NCBI GenBank assembly: GCA_024403355.1
Contig: JAKSRW010000001.1
Location: forward strand, 62,001-126,000
Direction: 5' to 3'
DNA: 64,000 nt
Source of the DNA: Lachnospiraceae bacterium
GTDB taxonomy: Bacteria; Bacillota; Clostridia; Lachnospirales; Lachnospiraceae
Part shown: positions 42,444 through 51,670 of the stretch, in pieces
Layout of the letters: the number at the start of each line of letters is the position of its first letter
Position numbering within the stretch: position 1 is the stretch's first letter
Notes under the pieces: model-generated
What the model saw: only the letters and a program-made list of their open reading frames with translations
What the model was told of the DNA's origin: nothing
Database searches by the model: none
Translations under genes and position numbers: made by a program

Positions 42444-42992
42444 ATGCCGTCATGGAATTCACGCGGTCTCAGGGGTTCGGCTCTTGAGGAACTGATTAAT
42501 CTTACAAATGAAAAATATCGTGACCAGAAGCTGGCATTGATTCAGAAGGTTCCGACACCTATTACACCGATTGATATGGATAAGTCCAGCGGTCACATTA
42601 CTCTTGCCTATTTCGATAAAAAGAGTACCGTAGACTATATCGGTGTGGTGCAGGGAGTGGCAGTGTGCTTCGACGCCAAGGAATGCGCTGTTGAAACCTT
42701 CAGCCTTCAGAATATCCACGAGCATCAGGTCCTTTTTATGAGGGACTTTGAGGCACAGGAGGGTGTGGCCTTTATGCTCATCTATTTTAAGAAGCTGAAC
42801 AAATATTATTATCTTCGTGATACAGAGCTTGAGAAATTCTGGCAGCGTGCGCAAAACGGAGGCAGGAAGAGCTTCAGGGTTGATGAGCTGGATGAGGACT
42901 TTTTCTTCTCTCAGTCAAACGGATATTTTATTCCCTATCTCGAGATGATTAATAAGGATATTATGAGCAGGGAAGAGAATTCAGAAGAATGA
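42444..42992 (+). CDS. recU: Holliday junction resolvase RecU
   Basis: 182 residues. WNSRGLRGSALEELI is the RecU N-terminus; HITLAYFDKKSTVDYIGV and VCFDAKEC hold the acidic metal-binding residues of the PD-(D/E)XK nuclease core. RecU cleaves Holliday junctions during recombination and segregation. ATG 42444 is the only in-frame start after a stop at 42420, and no ribosome site lies next to it; a strong AAGGAGG is 55 bases upstream, separated by a GCAGCAGGCTG-type repeat. Convergent with the L,D-transpeptidase gene. Confidence 0.88.
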   Translation: MPSWNSRGLRGSALEELINLTNEKYRDQKLALIQKVPTPITPIDMDKSSGHITLAYFDKKSTVDYIGVVQGVAVCFDAKECAVETFSLQNIHEHQVLFMRDFEAQEGVAFMLIYFKKLNKYYYLRDTELEKFWQRAQNGGRKSFRVDELDEDFFFSQSNGYFIPYLEMINKDIMSREENSEE

Positions 42993-43098
42993 TTCTGGGA
43001 ATGAAATTCAGAAGATAATCTTAAAGATAATTTAAAAGAGTAATACATACAGAAACGGTATTATTGACTAATTATAATCGAATGAAAAGAATAGAATG

Positions 43099-43134
43099 AA
43101 AAAAGGGCCGCCCGATTAATTTAATCAGGCGGCC
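43099..43134 (-). terminator. Terminator of the first L,D-transpeptidase gene
   Basis: GGCCGCC...GGCGGCC with an inner GATTA/TAATC stem and one mismatch. On the minus strand it is followed by six T. Confidence 0.9.
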
Positions 43135-43154
43135 TGCTTGTTTATTTGCTTTTA

Positions 43155-44369
43155 TTACTGATTTCCGTTTACAAATCCAACCTCGTGGGGAACACTTTCG
43201 ATATCCCAGTTATCAGTCCACGGGATTTTGCCGTTCTCAAGCTTCACACGCTTATCGGGAGCCTTGGCAAGCTTAAGCTTCTCACGAATAGCTGCTGTTT
43301 CCTTGTCATTTGATGAGCCTGAACGAATCTCAACAACAGTACCGGGAGCGCAGTTATAGTAAATCCAGCGCGCATCGGGAACTGTCATACGGATACAGCC
43401 GTGTGATACGTTGGTACCCATTGCGTTCCATGAAGTAACCGAATAATCCGAAGCATTAAGTGATGAATACAGGGTAGTATGGAAATAAATACGTCCTGTG
43501 ATAAGTGACCAGTACTGAGCGTAAGAATTTGTATTTCTGAAAATAGAATTACGAACTCTGTAGCTGGGCATTTTGAAGGTTCCGGTAGGAGTAGGTGTTG
43601 AATTTGAGCCTGATGCACAAAGCATGTATCTTACGGGAATAGTGTACTTGCCGTCTGAATCCTTACGGTAAGCCATGATTACATGCCATTTAAGATCGAC
43701 CGTAAGTCTGTAGGTTCCGGGCTCAGGGAAGCCTTCGGGATAGCCGGGAACACCGTTATTACCTACAAGCTCTTCAAAGCTCATATTAACTGTGGGAGCG
43801 AGATCCTCGAATGTGGGGTTCTCAATCCAGTTGTAATTATTTATAACATTGATGTTGCAGGCATAAGTCTTTTTATCATCGCAGGCTGCATAAATTGTTG
43901 CATTGCCGCGTGAGATTGCTGTAACAAGTCCGTTCGCATCTACTGTAGCAACCTTCTCATTGGATGAGGTGAAGCTCTTTACTTCGGCACCGCGCATTGT
44001 AAGCTGGTAGCTTTCATCTACCTTGAGCTTCTTTTTCTTAATATTAAGATGAGGTGTCTTGATTGTAACTTCGCAGATATATTTGTTTCCGCTGTTTCGG
44101 GCTACTACCTTTGTAATTCCTGCCGAAACCGGTGTAACAAGTCCGTTCTCGTCAACGGTAGCTATTTTTTCATCTGTACTGTACCATTTGATTTTTCCGC
44201 TTGCATGCTTAAGCTTAAGTGTGTAGGAATGTCCGAGATAAATGACTTTTTTCGAAACATTGAGCTTCACGGTGCTTTCGGCTGAAACCGAAGCTTCAGA
44301 ACTGAACGGAATCAAAAGAACGATACAAACGATTAACGATAAAAGAAATTTAAAAACCTTGTTTTTCAT
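43155..44369 (-). CDS. L,D-transpeptidase with Ig-like (Big_2) domains, copy 1
   Basis: 404 residues. Signal peptide (about 1-28, LLSLIVCIVLLIPFSSEASVSA region); two Big_2 Ig-like domains (about 33-105 and 110-182; patterns ATVDENGLVTPVSAG and ATVDANGLVTAISRG); then a YkuD catalytic domain with SHGCIRM near 322 giving the catalytic Cys and His. Such enzymes form 3-3 cross-links in peptidoglycan or attach proteins to it, outside the membrane. It is closely paralogous to the protein at 48.8 kb, and both are on the minus strand flanking the his cluster. Confidence 0.92.
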   Translation of the reverse strand: MKNKVFKFLLSLIVCIVLLIPFSSEASVSAESTVKLNVSKKVIYLGHSYTLKLKHASGKIKWYSTDEKIATVDENGLVTPVSAGITKVVARNSGNKYICEVTIKTPHLNIKKKKLKVDESYQLTMRGAEVKSFTSSNEKVATVDANGLVTAISRGNATIYAACDDKKTYACNINVINNYNWIENPTFEDLAPTVNMSFEELVGNNGVPGYPEGFPEPGTYRLTVDLKWHVIMAYRKDSDGKYTIPVRYMLCASGSNSTPTPTGTFKMPSYRVRNSIFRNTNSYAQYWSLITGRIYFHTTLYSSLNASDYSVTSWNAMGTNVSHGCIRMTVPDARWIYYNCAPGTVVEIRSGSSNDKETAAIREKLKLAKAPDKRVKLENGKIPWTDNWDIESVPHEVGFVNGNQ

Positions 44370-44557
44370 TGCTGTTTCTGCCTGTGGGGACAGATTTCCT
44401 TTCCTATAGTTGCATGCATAATCATACTATTGCACATCCTTACAAATAATAACATAAACCTGCGGACAATAACAACCTTTTTTAGCAGAATATTTACTTT
44501 TTCAACATAACTGATAAAAAAGATAAAAAAGTCAGAAAAAAAACAGTCAAAAAACTG
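44370..44557. other. Intergenic region between divergent L,D-transpeptidase and hisZ
   Basis: AT-rich. On the minus strand GGAAAGG lies 28 bases before the L,D-transpeptidase ATG, with a CTGT-CCCC-ACAG hairpin between. No gene is visible. Confidence 0.6.
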
Positions 44558-44586
44558 TTGACATCAAGAAACATTTTCTATATAAT
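44558..44586 (+). promoter_or_regulatory. Sigma-A promoter of the his operon
   Basis: TTGACA, 17 bases, TATAAT, a perfect consensus. The predicted leader is about 150 bases. Confidence 0.9.
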
Positions 44587-44592
44587 GAAACA

Positions 44593-44742
44593 AATTTACC
44601 TTGCTACTATGCTAATGAATTATCACTTCACAGTGTTAAAGTGTTAGTAAAGCATCATATTAGTATGCTGCATTGCAATTATAGCTGAAAGAGTATACAA
44701 TTAATAATTCAGGATAATAACTGGCATGAAAGGATTATCAGA
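44593..44742 (+). promoter_or_regulatory. Long untranslated leader of hisZ
   Basis: Contains two small hairpins (CACTT/AAGTG and AGCAT/ATGCT) and a 12-codon frame starting at the ATG of ATGCTAATG with one His codon. There is no T-box motif and no run of His codons. Confidence 0.5.
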
Positions 44743-45846
44743 ATGAAAGAAAGAATATTTACCACCCCTGAGGGTGTAAGAGACATTTACAATGATTGTG
44801 CTAGTAAGCTCGAGCTTCAGGACAGACTTAAGAAGATTTGTCATCTTTACGGATATAAGGATATTGAGACTCCCTCATTTGAGTATTTTGAAGTATTCAG
44901 TGAGGAGAGAGGTACTGTAAAGGCAAAGAATATGTACAAGTTCTTTGACCGTGACGGTAATACACTGGTTTTCCGTCCCGATATGACTCCGTCTATCGCA
45001 CGTTTTGCGGCAAAGACCTTCAAGGATTCGAACCTTCCCGTAAGGCTTTGCTACTGCGGAAATACATTTGTTAATAATAATGAATATCAGGGCAAGCAGA
45101 AGGAAAGCACCCAGCTTGGCTGTGAGCTTATTAATGACGGTTCACCCAGCGCCGATGCAGAGATGCTGGCGGTTACTATTGAGAGCCTTCTTGCAAGCGG
45201 ACTTAAGGACTTCAGACTTGATGTAGGTGAGGTTAAGTTTTTTAAGGCACTGGTTAACGAGGCGGGCCTTGATGAAGAAAAAACCGAAGAGCTTCGACAT
45301 TTCATTATGGATAAGAACAGCTTCGGCCTCGAGGATTTCCTTAAGGAAGAAAATGTCAGTGATGAACTGAAGCTGCTTTTTGCAAAGATTCCTCAGCTTT
45401 TTGGCGGAGCAGACAGTCTTGCACAGATTAAGAAGCTTACAAAAAATGCTGATGCACTTGCAGCTGTCGAGCATCTGGAGAAGCTTTACGAGCTGATGAA
45501 GGCTTACGGCTACGAGCGTTATGTCGGCTTTGACCTGGGTATGCTCAGTAAGTATGGCTATTATACCGGCATTATCTTTAATGCATTTACTTATGATATC
45601 GGTGATGCGGTAGCTTCGGGCGGACGTTATGATAAGCTTATCGGTCAGTTCGGAAAGGAAGCACCTGCCGTAGGAATGGCCATTGTTACGGATAAGCTGC
45701 TTCTGGCATTAACCAGACAGGGACTTATTGAGAAGTCTGAGGCTGAATGTGAGACTGTTAAGGTAGAAAATAATGATTATGCGGCTGCGATTAAGAAGGC
45801 TCAGGCTATAAGAGTACAGGGCAGGGCAGCTGTAATCGCTGAATAA
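44743..45846 (+). CDS. hisZ: ATP phosphoribosyltransferase regulatory subunit HisZ
   Basis: 367 residues, homologous to the catalytic core of histidyl-tRNA synthetase: [13 protein letters not shown], then [17 protein letters not shown], and the motif-2-like [26 protein letters not shown] is near the C-terminus. It lacks a full anticodon-binding domain, so it fits HisZ rather than HisS. HisZ assembles with short HisG to form active ATP phosphoribosyltransferase and senses histidine. The next gene is a short-form HisG, which fits exactly. Confidence 0.92.
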   Translation: MKERIFTTPEGVRDIYNDCASKLELQDRLKKICHLYGYKDIETPSFEYFEVFSEERGTVKAKNMYKFFDRDGNTLVFRPDMTPSIARFAAKTFKDSNLPVRLCYCGNTFVNNNEYQGKQKESTQLGCELINDGSPSADAEMLAVTIESLLASGLKDFRLDVGEVKFFKALVNEAGLDEEKTEELRHFIMDKNSFGLEDFLKEENVSDELKLLFAKIPQLFGGADSLAQIKKLTKNADALAAVEHLEKLYELMKAYGYERYVGFDLGMLSKYGYYTGIIFNAFTYDIGDAVASGGRYDKLIGQFGKEAPAVGMAIVTDKLLLALTRQGLIEKSEAECETVKVENNDYAAAIKKAQAIRVQGRAAVIAE

Positions 45847-45886
45847 TTATGCTTTAGAAAGGGGCCGCAGCGGCGGCATGGGAATT

Positions 45887-46531
45887 ATGAGATATATTAC
45901 AATTGCCCTTGCAAAGGGAAGACTTGCCAAGCAGACTATGAAGATTCTCGGTGAGCTTGGAATTAAATGTGAGGAAATGGAGGATCCTTCGTCACGTAAG
46001 CTGATTTTTACAGATGAGGAGCACGGACTTCGTTTCTTCCTTGCGAAAGCAAATGATGTGCCTACTTATGTAGAGTATGGCGCTGCTGATATTGGTATTG
46101 TAGGAAAGGATACCATTGTTGAAGAGGGCAGAAAGCTTTACGAGGTGCTTGATCTGAAGCTCGGAAAGTGCAGAATGTGTGTAGCGGGACCTGCTTCGGC
46201 AAAGGAGCTTCTGGATAACGGTTCACTTATTCGTGTTGCGACAAAGTATCCTAACATTGCCAAGGATTACTTCCATAACAAGAAGCATCAGACCGTGGAA
46301 ATCATTAAGCTGAACGGTTCAATAGAGCTGGCTCCTATTGTGGGTCTTTCGGAGGTAATCGTTGATATTGTCGAGACAGGTTCAACACTTCGCGAAAACG
46401 GTCTTCTGGTACTCGAGGAGGTTTGTCCCCTTTCGGCCAGAGTCGTTGTCAACCAGGTCAGCATGAAGATGGAGCAGGAGCGTATAGGTAAGCTTATCGA
46501 GGATATGCGTTCGGTTATCACCAGAGAATAA
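45887..46531 (+). CDS. hisG: ATP phosphoribosyltransferase, short form
   Basis: 214 residues from ATG 45887 ([13 protein letters not shown]). An in-frame ATG at 45878 falls inside GGCATGG, the motif that precedes starts elsewhere in this window, so the later ATG is preferred. Length and the lack of the C-terminal regulatory domain mark the HisG_S type that needs HisZ. Family patterns: [25 protein letters not shown] and [18 protein letters not shown]. It catalyses the first step of histidine synthesis, ATP plus PRPP to phosphoribosyl-ATP. Confidence 0.94.
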   Translation: MRYITIALAKGRLAKQTMKILGELGIKCEEMEDPSSRKLIFTDEEHGLRFFLAKANDVPTYVEYGAADIGIVGKDTIVEEGRKLYEVLDLKLGKCRMCVAGPASAKELLDNGSLIRVATKYPNIAKDYFHNKKHQTVEIIKLNGSIELAPIVGLSEVIVDIVETGSTLRENGLLVLEEVCPLSARVVVNQVSMKMEQERIGKLIEDMRSVITRE

Positions 46532-46557
46532 TAAACATAAGCTTTGGAATCGAGATA

Positions 46558-46641
46558 TATTTTCTGAAGCTGTATGAAAAGATAGCTGCAATAGTGTGAA
46601 AATCATTTGCATTATGCAGGCAGAAAGGCAGGGTAATTAAA
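46558..46641 (+). promoter_or_regulatory. Recurring structured leader before hisD
   Basis: TTTCTG (46561-46566) can pair with CAGAAA (46621-46626); an inner AGCTGT/ATAGCT stem is present. The 3' end is GCAGGCAGAAAGGCAGGG, 8 bases, ATG. The 5' TGCCTGC arm is not conserved here. Confidence 0.6.
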
Positions 46642-47931
46642 ATGAGAATAGTTAAACTTGATAATAATTCAAAGAAGGATCTTCTGGCAAATCTGTTAAA
46701 GCGCAGTCCTTCACAGTACGGAGAATATGAGCAGAGGGTAGCCGATATCGTAGATAAGGTAAAGGCAGAGGGTGACAGTGCGGTTTTTGAGTTCACAAAG
46801 AAGTTCGATAAGGCTGATATTTCAGCCGGGAATATCCTTGTAACAGAGGCTGAATTTGAAGAGGCGTATGCTAAGATGGATGCAGAGCTTCTCGGAACAA
46901 TAAAGAAGGCTATTGTAAATATCAGAAGCTTCCACGAGAAGCAGAAGCAGAGAAGCTGGTTCGATACAAGTGCGGAGGGCACTTTCTTAGGACAGAAGAT
47001 TACAGCCCTTCAGAGAGCAGGCGTATACGTTCCCGGCGGCAAGGCTGCATATCCTTCATCGGTTCTTATGAACGTTATTCCAGCAAAGGTGGCAGGTGTG
47101 GATGAGATTATCATGTGTACACCTCCCGGAGCGGACGGTAAGGTATACGAGGGTACTCTTGTAGCCGCAAAGGAGGCAGGAGTTGACCGTGTATATAAGA
47201 TTGGCGGCGCACAGGCTATTGCGGCTATGGCTTACGGAACCGAAAGCATCCCCAAGGTAGATAAGATCGTAGGTCCCGGAAATATTTACGTGGCACTTGC
47301 AAAGAGACGTGTGTACGGAAATGTAAGTATTGATTCAATCGCAGGTCCCAGCGAGATTCTTGTTCTGGCTGATGAGACTGCAAATCCCAGATATGTTGCG
47401 GCTGATTTACTCAGTCAGGCAGAGCATGATGAGCTTGCTTCTGCAATCCTCATTACAACCTCTGAAGCTCTTGCAAAGCAGGTTTCGGAAGAGGTAGACA
47501 AGTTCACCGCAGTTCTTTCAAGAAAGGCTATTATCGAAAAATCACTCGAGAATTACGGATATATTCTTGTTGCTGACACAATGGATGATGCCATTGATGC
47601 GGTAAATGAGATAGCATCTGAGCACCTTGAGGTACTTACCGCAAATCCTTTTAATGAGCTTGCAAAAATAAGAAATGCGGGAGCTATTTTCCTCGGACAG
47701 TATTCAAGTGAGCCTCTTGGCGATTACTTTGCGGGCCCTAACCACATTCTTCCCACAAACGGAACCGCTAAGTTCTTCTCGGCACTTTCGGTAGATGATT
47801 TCGTGAAGAAGTCAAGCGTTATTTCCTTCTCAAGAGAAGCACTCGAGGCAGTACACAATGATATCGAGCGCTTTGCAAAGGCAGAGGGACTTACGGCACA
47901 CGCAAATTCGGTTGCCGTAAGATTTGAATAA
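46642..47931 (+). CDS. hisD: Histidinol dehydrogenase
   Basis: 429 residues. Family motifs: YVPGGKAAYPSSVLMN, then KIGGAQAIAAMAYG, VDKIVGPGNIYVALAKR, IAGPSEILVLAD, LSQAEHD (zinc ligands) and SEHLEV. It oxidises L-histidinol in two NAD-dependent steps to L-histidine, the end of the pathway. Third gene of the hisZ-G-D-B cluster. Confidence 0.96.
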   Translation: MRIVKLDNNSKKDLLANLLKRSPSQYGEYEQRVADIVDKVKAEGDSAVFEFTKKFDKADISAGNILVTEAEFEEAYAKMDAELLGTIKKAIVNIRSFHEKQKQRSWFDTSAEGTFLGQKITALQRAGVYVPGGKAAYPSSVLMNVIPAKVAGVDEIIMCTPPGADGKVYEGTLVAAKEAGVDRVYKIGGAQAIAAMAYGTESIPKVDKIVGPGNIYVALAKRRVYGNVSIDSIAGPSEILVLADETANPRYVAADLLSQAEHDELASAILITTSEALAKQVSEEVDKFTAVLSRKAIIEKSLENYGYILVADTMDDAIDAVNEIASEHLEVLTANPFNELAKIRNAGAIFLGQYSSEPLGDYFAGPNHILPTNGTAKFFSALSVDDFVKKSSVISFSREALEAVHNDIERFAKAEGLTAHANSVAVRFE

Positions 47932-47950
47932 GCTTTTAGAGAAAATATAT

Positions 47951-48000
47951 ATTTCTGCCTGCGGTTTTAGCTGCGGGCTGTCAGAAAGGCATGGTATTAT
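47951..48000 (+). promoter_or_regulatory. Recurring structured leader before hisB
   Basis: A compact form: TTTCTG (47952-47957) pairs with CAGAAA (47982-47987), or GCCTGC (47957-47962) with GCGGGC (47973-47978). It is followed by AGGCATGG, 6 bases, ATG. Confidence 0.65.
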
Positions 48001-48591
48001 ATGGGTAAGAGAACTGCAGAAATCAGCAGAAAAACAAAGGAAACTGATATTACAATTAAGCTCGACCTTGACGGAACGGGAAAGGCTGATATCAATACCG
48101 GAATCGGATTTTTTGATCATATGCTTAACAGCTTTGCAAAGCACAGCTTTATTGACCTTGAGGTTAAGGTAAACGGAGACCTTCAGGTAGACGGACATCA
48201 TTCAGTAGAGGATACCGGTATTGTTCTGGGTGAGGCTCTTAAAAAGGCACTTGGCGATAAGGCAGGTATCAGGCGTTACGGCAGCAGTGTTCTTCCTATG
48301 GATGAGACACTTGTGATGGCTGCGATAGATTTCTGCGGACGTCCTTATTTCAATTACGATCTTAAATTTACAATGCCGAGAATCGGAGAGCTTGACAGTG
48401 AGCTTATAAGAGAGTTTTTCTATGCCGTATCATACTCAGCAGCAATGAATTTACACATTAAGCAGCTTGACGGAAGCAATAATCATCATATTGCGGAGGC
48501 AGCCTTTAAGGCCTTCGCCAAGGCAGTGGATGAGGCTAAAACGGTAGATCCCAGAGTGCAGGGTACACTTTCTACAAAGGGAAGCCTTTGA
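48001..48591 (+). CDS. hisB: Imidazoleglycerol-phosphate dehydratase
   Basis: 196 residues. IGFFDHMLNSFAKH, then DGHHSVEDTGIVLGEAL and GSNNHHIAEAAFKAFAKA give the His and Glu ligands of the two Mn sites; DPRVQGTLSTKGSL is the family C-terminus. Monofunctional, without a histidinol-phosphatase domain. It catalyses dehydration of imidazoleglycerol phosphate. The ATG position agrees with the conserved leader spacing. Confidence 0.96.
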   Translation: MGKRTAEISRKTKETDITIKLDLDGTGKADINTGIGFFDHMLNSFAKHSFIDLEVKVNGDLQVDGHHSVEDTGIVLGEALKKALGDKAGIRRYGSSVLPMDETLVMAAIDFCGRPYFNYDLKFTMPRIGELDSELIREFFYAVSYSAAMNLHIKQLDGSNNHHIAEAAFKAFAKAVDEAKTVDPRVQGTLSTKGSL

Positions 48592-48640
48592 TTGATAAAG
48601 AGCAGCAGAGCAGTGTCCGATAATTAAATATTCAGGAATA

Positions 48641-48674
48641 AAAAATAGCGTGTGAATCAAATCACACGCTATTT
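48641..48674. terminator. Bidirectional terminator between hisB and the second L,D-transpeptidase
   Basis: A perfect 13-bp stem AAATAGCGTGTGA/TCACACGCTATTT with a 6-base loop; T-rich on the minus strand and weaker on the plus strand. Confidence 0.9.
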
Positions 48675-48755
48675 GTATTATATTACCCTGTTAGGGATAA
48701 TATATAAAGGTATAAAACATCGATTTCGACATTTTATTCCTTTGCGCCAAATTAA

Positions 48756-49973
48756 TTAATAAGCAGCCTCGCCGCCGTTCTGTGAGCCCTGAACGAAATC
48801 TACCTCGTGAGGTACATCCTCCATTGACCAGTTATCTGTATAAGGAACCTGACCCTTCTTAAGCTTTGCACGGGTTGAAGGCATGGAAGCAAGCTTGAGC
48901 TTTGAACGAATCTCTGCTGTAGCCTTGTCATCTGAAGAACCGCTTCTGATAACGATTGTGCTGCCGGGTGCCACATTATACCAGATCCAGCGTGCATCCG
49001 GTACTGTAAGACGGATACAGCCGTGTGATACAGCCTTTCCGAGGTTGTTCCATGAACCTGTATAATCTGATGCATCGAATGAACTGTAAAGAATCGAGTG
49101 GAAATAAATTCTGCCCTTTATAATACTCCAGTACTGTGCGTAGCTGTTTGTATTGGCGAAGATTTCATAACGAAGTCTGAAGCTTTCCATCTTAAAGGTT
49201 CCGGTAGGAGTAGGAGTCTCGGGAGCGCCTACTGAACAGAGCATGTAACGAACGGGAATGGTGTATTTTCCGTTATCATCCATAGCGTATGCCAGAACCA
49301 CCTTATGGTAGAGGTCTACGATAAGCTTGTAGGTTCCTACCTGAGCGAAGCCCTTGGGTAAATCGTAGATACCGTTGTCGCCGACGAGCTCTTCGAAGCT
49401 CATATTTACTGTGGGAGCCAAATCCTCAAAGCTGGGATTTTCCTTTAACTGAATGGGCATGTAGGTTGTTATTGAACAGGCATAGGTTCTGCCGTTTGAA
49501 CACTTTACATAGATTACTGTTTTGCCTGAATCCTTTGCCGTAACCGTACCGTTTTCATCAACAGAAGCGATTCTGTCATTCTGTGTGAAATATGAGAGAG
49601 CCTTGGTTCCCTGGGGAACAAGTGAGAAGCTCTTGCCTACCATAACTCTTTTTGAAGAGAAGTTAAGGAAGGGCTCTTTGACGGTAACCTCACAGCTGTA
49701 GCTTACATTGTTATACTTGGCTGTAATTGTGACTGTTCCGGCTGTATGTGCTGAAACCTTTCCGTTTGTTACAGTGGCGATTTTCTCATCTGATGAGAGC
49801 CATTCGACGGAACCTGCTGCATTATCAAGAGTTAAGCTGAAGCCTTTTCCTGAATATGTGGTTTTTTTTGAACTGCTGAGTGATGCCTCTGCGGCATTGG
49901 CCTTGCCGGCAGCTGTCAAAGGAAGCATGCAGCATACAAGTGCCAGAAGCAGAATTCGGAATATTTTTTTCAT
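48756..49973 (-). CDS. L,D-transpeptidase with Ig-like (Big_2) domains, copy 2
   Basis: 405 residues. Signal peptide (1-27; ...PLTAAGKANA), two Big_2-like domains (about 32-105, 108-178), YkuD domain with SHGCIRL near 316. The same inter-domain signature as copy 1 (NPSFEDLAPTVNMSFEELVG) shows recent common origin. It ends FVQGSQNGGEAAY, whereas copy 1 ends FVNGNQ. It makes non-classical peptidoglycan cross-links outside the membrane. Own promoter upstream. Confidence 0.92.
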   Translation of the reverse strand: MKKIFRILLLALVCCMLPLTAAGKANAAEASLSSSKKTTYSGKGFSLTLDNAAGSVEWLSSDEKIATVTNGKVSAHTAGTVTITAKYNNVSYSCEVTVKEPFLNFSSKRVMVGKSFSLVPQGTKALSYFTQNDRIASVDENGTVTAKDSGKTVIYVKCSNGRTYACSITTYMPIQLKENPSFEDLAPTVNMSFEELVGDNGIYDLPKGFAQVGTYKLIVDLYHKVVLAYAMDDNGKYTIPVRYMLCSVGAPETPTPTGTFKMESFRLRYEIFANTNSYAQYWSIIKGRIYFHSILYSSFDASDYTGSWNNLGKAVSHGCIRLTVPDARWIWYNVAPGSTIVIRSGSSDDKATAEIRSKLKLASMPSTRAKLKKGQVPYTDNWSMEDVPHEVDFVQGSQNGGEAAY

Positions 49974-50040
49974 AAATTTGCTTTTTCATGCGAATGTGAT
50001 AATGCACGAAACCTTTCTCACCGTAAAAATATGCATTTTG

Positions 50041-50069
50041 ATTATAGCACCGAATTTCTATAAAGTAAA
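50041..50069 (-). promoter_or_regulatory. Promoter of the second L,D-transpeptidase gene
   Basis: Minus strand TTTACT, 17 bases, TATAAT. The leader then has GAGAAAGG, a TTTCGTGC/GCATGAAA hairpin and ten bases before ATG. Confidence 0.8.
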
Positions 50070-50110
50070 TAATTATTATCTTGTTATGCTAAAGAAATCC
50101 GAGTTTTTAT

Positions 50111-50138
50111 TTGATTATCATCTGTAATATGTTACAAT
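50111..50138 (+). promoter_or_regulatory. Probable promoter of the CapA-like gene
   Basis: TTGATT, 16 bases, TACAAT; about 53 bases before the start. Confidence 0.55.
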
Positions 50139-50190
50139 TAAAGGAGTAAAGATATTAAAGGTTTTTAATACAGTTAAATGAGGATTGATG

Positions 50191-51558
50191 ATGAATAAAA
50201 ATACTACTGTAAAAGCGCTGATATATATGCTTTTTAGCATTCTTATAGTTTTTTTAAGCGTAAATCATCTTGTTTATGCGGATGAAAAACAGGAGGCGGC
50301 TGTCAGCACCGGCATGCCGGAGCCTTTCATGAATCTGGCTAAGCTCACAGTTAATCCGGGGAAAAAGATTAAGCTTCAGGTCTTAATGTATAACGGAAAG
50401 ATTAAATGGTCTTCAAAGGATGAAAGCGTAGCTACTGTCGATAAAAGAGGGCAGGTTACAGCTGTGGCGGCAGGAACAACATATATTCTGGCTGAGACTT
50501 CCGATAAGCTTATGAAGTGTAAAATCAAGGTTAAGCCGGTAAGCGAGATTAGGATATGTGCGGTAGGCGATGCACTTTTACATGAAAACATAATGAATTT
50601 CGGTAAGAAATCGGATGGCAGCTATAATTATGATGAGCTCTTCAAAAATATGGCTGATACCTTCAGACGGTTTGATGTAAGAATCATTAACCAGGAAACT
50701 GTTTTTATCAATGATGAATCGAAATTTGCGGGCTATCCGAGCTTTGGCTCTCCGAAGGAGCTTGGGGATTCAATGAGAAAATACGGCTTTAATGTCATCA
50801 CCTGCGCCACAAATCATGCCTATGACAGGGGGATAAGCGGTATAAAGGATACGGTGGATTATTGGAGCGATTATTCGGATAATGTGCTGATGACGGGAAT
50901 ATATACAAGTCAGAAAAGCTTCAACAAGCTCTCAATCAGGGAGTATAACGGTATAAAAATCGCGTTTTTGAATTATACCACACTTCTTAATTCAGGCGCG
51001 AAGAGAGAGAGCTACAATATAAAGATGTACAGTGATTCCCTGGTAAAGAAGGAAATAGAGGCGGCTAAGAAAAAGGCTGATTTTGTGATTGTTCTGCCTC
51101 ACTGGGGTGAGGAATATGTTCATGAGCCCTCTGCAAGACAGATTTCTTCGGCAAGAATTATTGCAGAGGCAGGGGCAGACCTTATCATCGGCTGTCATCC
51201 CCATGTGGTTCAGCCCATGAAGATTATAAAGACCTCTGACGGCAGAAAGGTTCCCTGTTATTATTCTCTCGGAAATTACTTTTCAAATATGTTCTGGTTC
51301 AAATGCCAGCTTGAGGGAATGGTCGATGTAACTATTCAAAAAAATACATCTGGTACCAAGATAATCGATGCTTCATATATACCAATTGTAAATCATATGA
51401 ATCCGGACGATACGAAGTTTACTGTATATACTTTGGACGATTATAGCGAAGAATTGGCGAAAAAACACTATATGAACTACAGAATATGCAGCGGACTTGT
51501 AACAAAAGCGAAGCTTAAAAATCTGTTTTCTTCTATCGGAAATGATAGCTGGAAATAG
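50191..51558 (+). CDS. CapA-family (poly-gamma-glutamate synthesis-like) protein with Ig-like domain
   Basis: 455 residues from ATG 50191 (ATG 50188 and TTG 50185 are in-frame alternatives; the third gives the best spacing to GAGG). N-terminal membrane or signal segment (about 8-27); a Big_2-like domain (about 48-115, with ATVDKRGQVTAVAAG); then the CapA metallophosphatase-like fold: AVGDALLHENIM, NQETVF, CATNHAYDRG, LPHWGEEY and IIGCHPHVVQPM. CapA proteins are tied to capsule polymer synthesis or hydrolysis at the cell surface. No other pgs genes are nearby. Confidence 0.87.
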   Translation: MNKNTTVKALIYMLFSILIVFLSVNHLVYADEKQEAAVSTGMPEPFMNLAKLTVNPGKKIKLQVLMYNGKIKWSSKDESVATVDKRGQVTAVAAGTTYILAETSDKLMKCKIKVKPVSEIRICAVGDALLHENIMNFGKKSDGSYNYDELFKNMADTFRRFDVRIINQETVFINDESKFAGYPSFGSPKELGDSMRKYGFNVITCATNHAYDRGISGIKDTVDYWSDYSDNVLMTGIYTSQKSFNKLSIREYNGIKIAFLNYTTLLNSGAKRESYNIKMYSDSLVKKEIEAAKKKADFVIVLPHWGEEYVHEPSARQISSARIIAEAGADLIIGCHPHVVQPMKIIKTSDGRKVPCYYSLGNYFSNMFWFKCQLEGMVDVTIQKNTSGTKIIDASYIPIVNHMNPDDTKFTVYTLDDYSEELAKKHYMNYRICSGLVTKAKLKNLFSSIGNDSWK

Positions 51559-51572
51559 CAAGAACTAATCAT

Positions 51573-51612
51573 AAAAGGCAGAATTCCACATTGACCGGGG
51601 CTGCCTTTTTTT
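51573..51612 (+). terminator. Terminator after the CapA-like gene
   Basis: AAAAGGCAG/CTGCCTTTT stem, 19-base loop, then seven T in total. Confidence 0.85.
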
Positions 51613-51640
51613 GATACTATAGTGCCTATCGAACTATAGT
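51611..51640 (+). promoter_or_regulatory. Probable promoter of the ABC-DUF1854-ABC cluster
   Basis: TTGATA, 18 bases, TATAGT. ACTATAGT occurs twice, 19 bases apart, across the spacer and the -10 box, a possible operator. Confidence 0.6.
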
Positions 51641-51670
51641 AAATCACACATTTTTATTTCGAGGTGTATA

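Noticed and set aside
44593-44742. Classical histidine T-box or attenuator before hisZ
   Set aside because: No GGTGG-type T-box core and only one His codon in the small leader frame.
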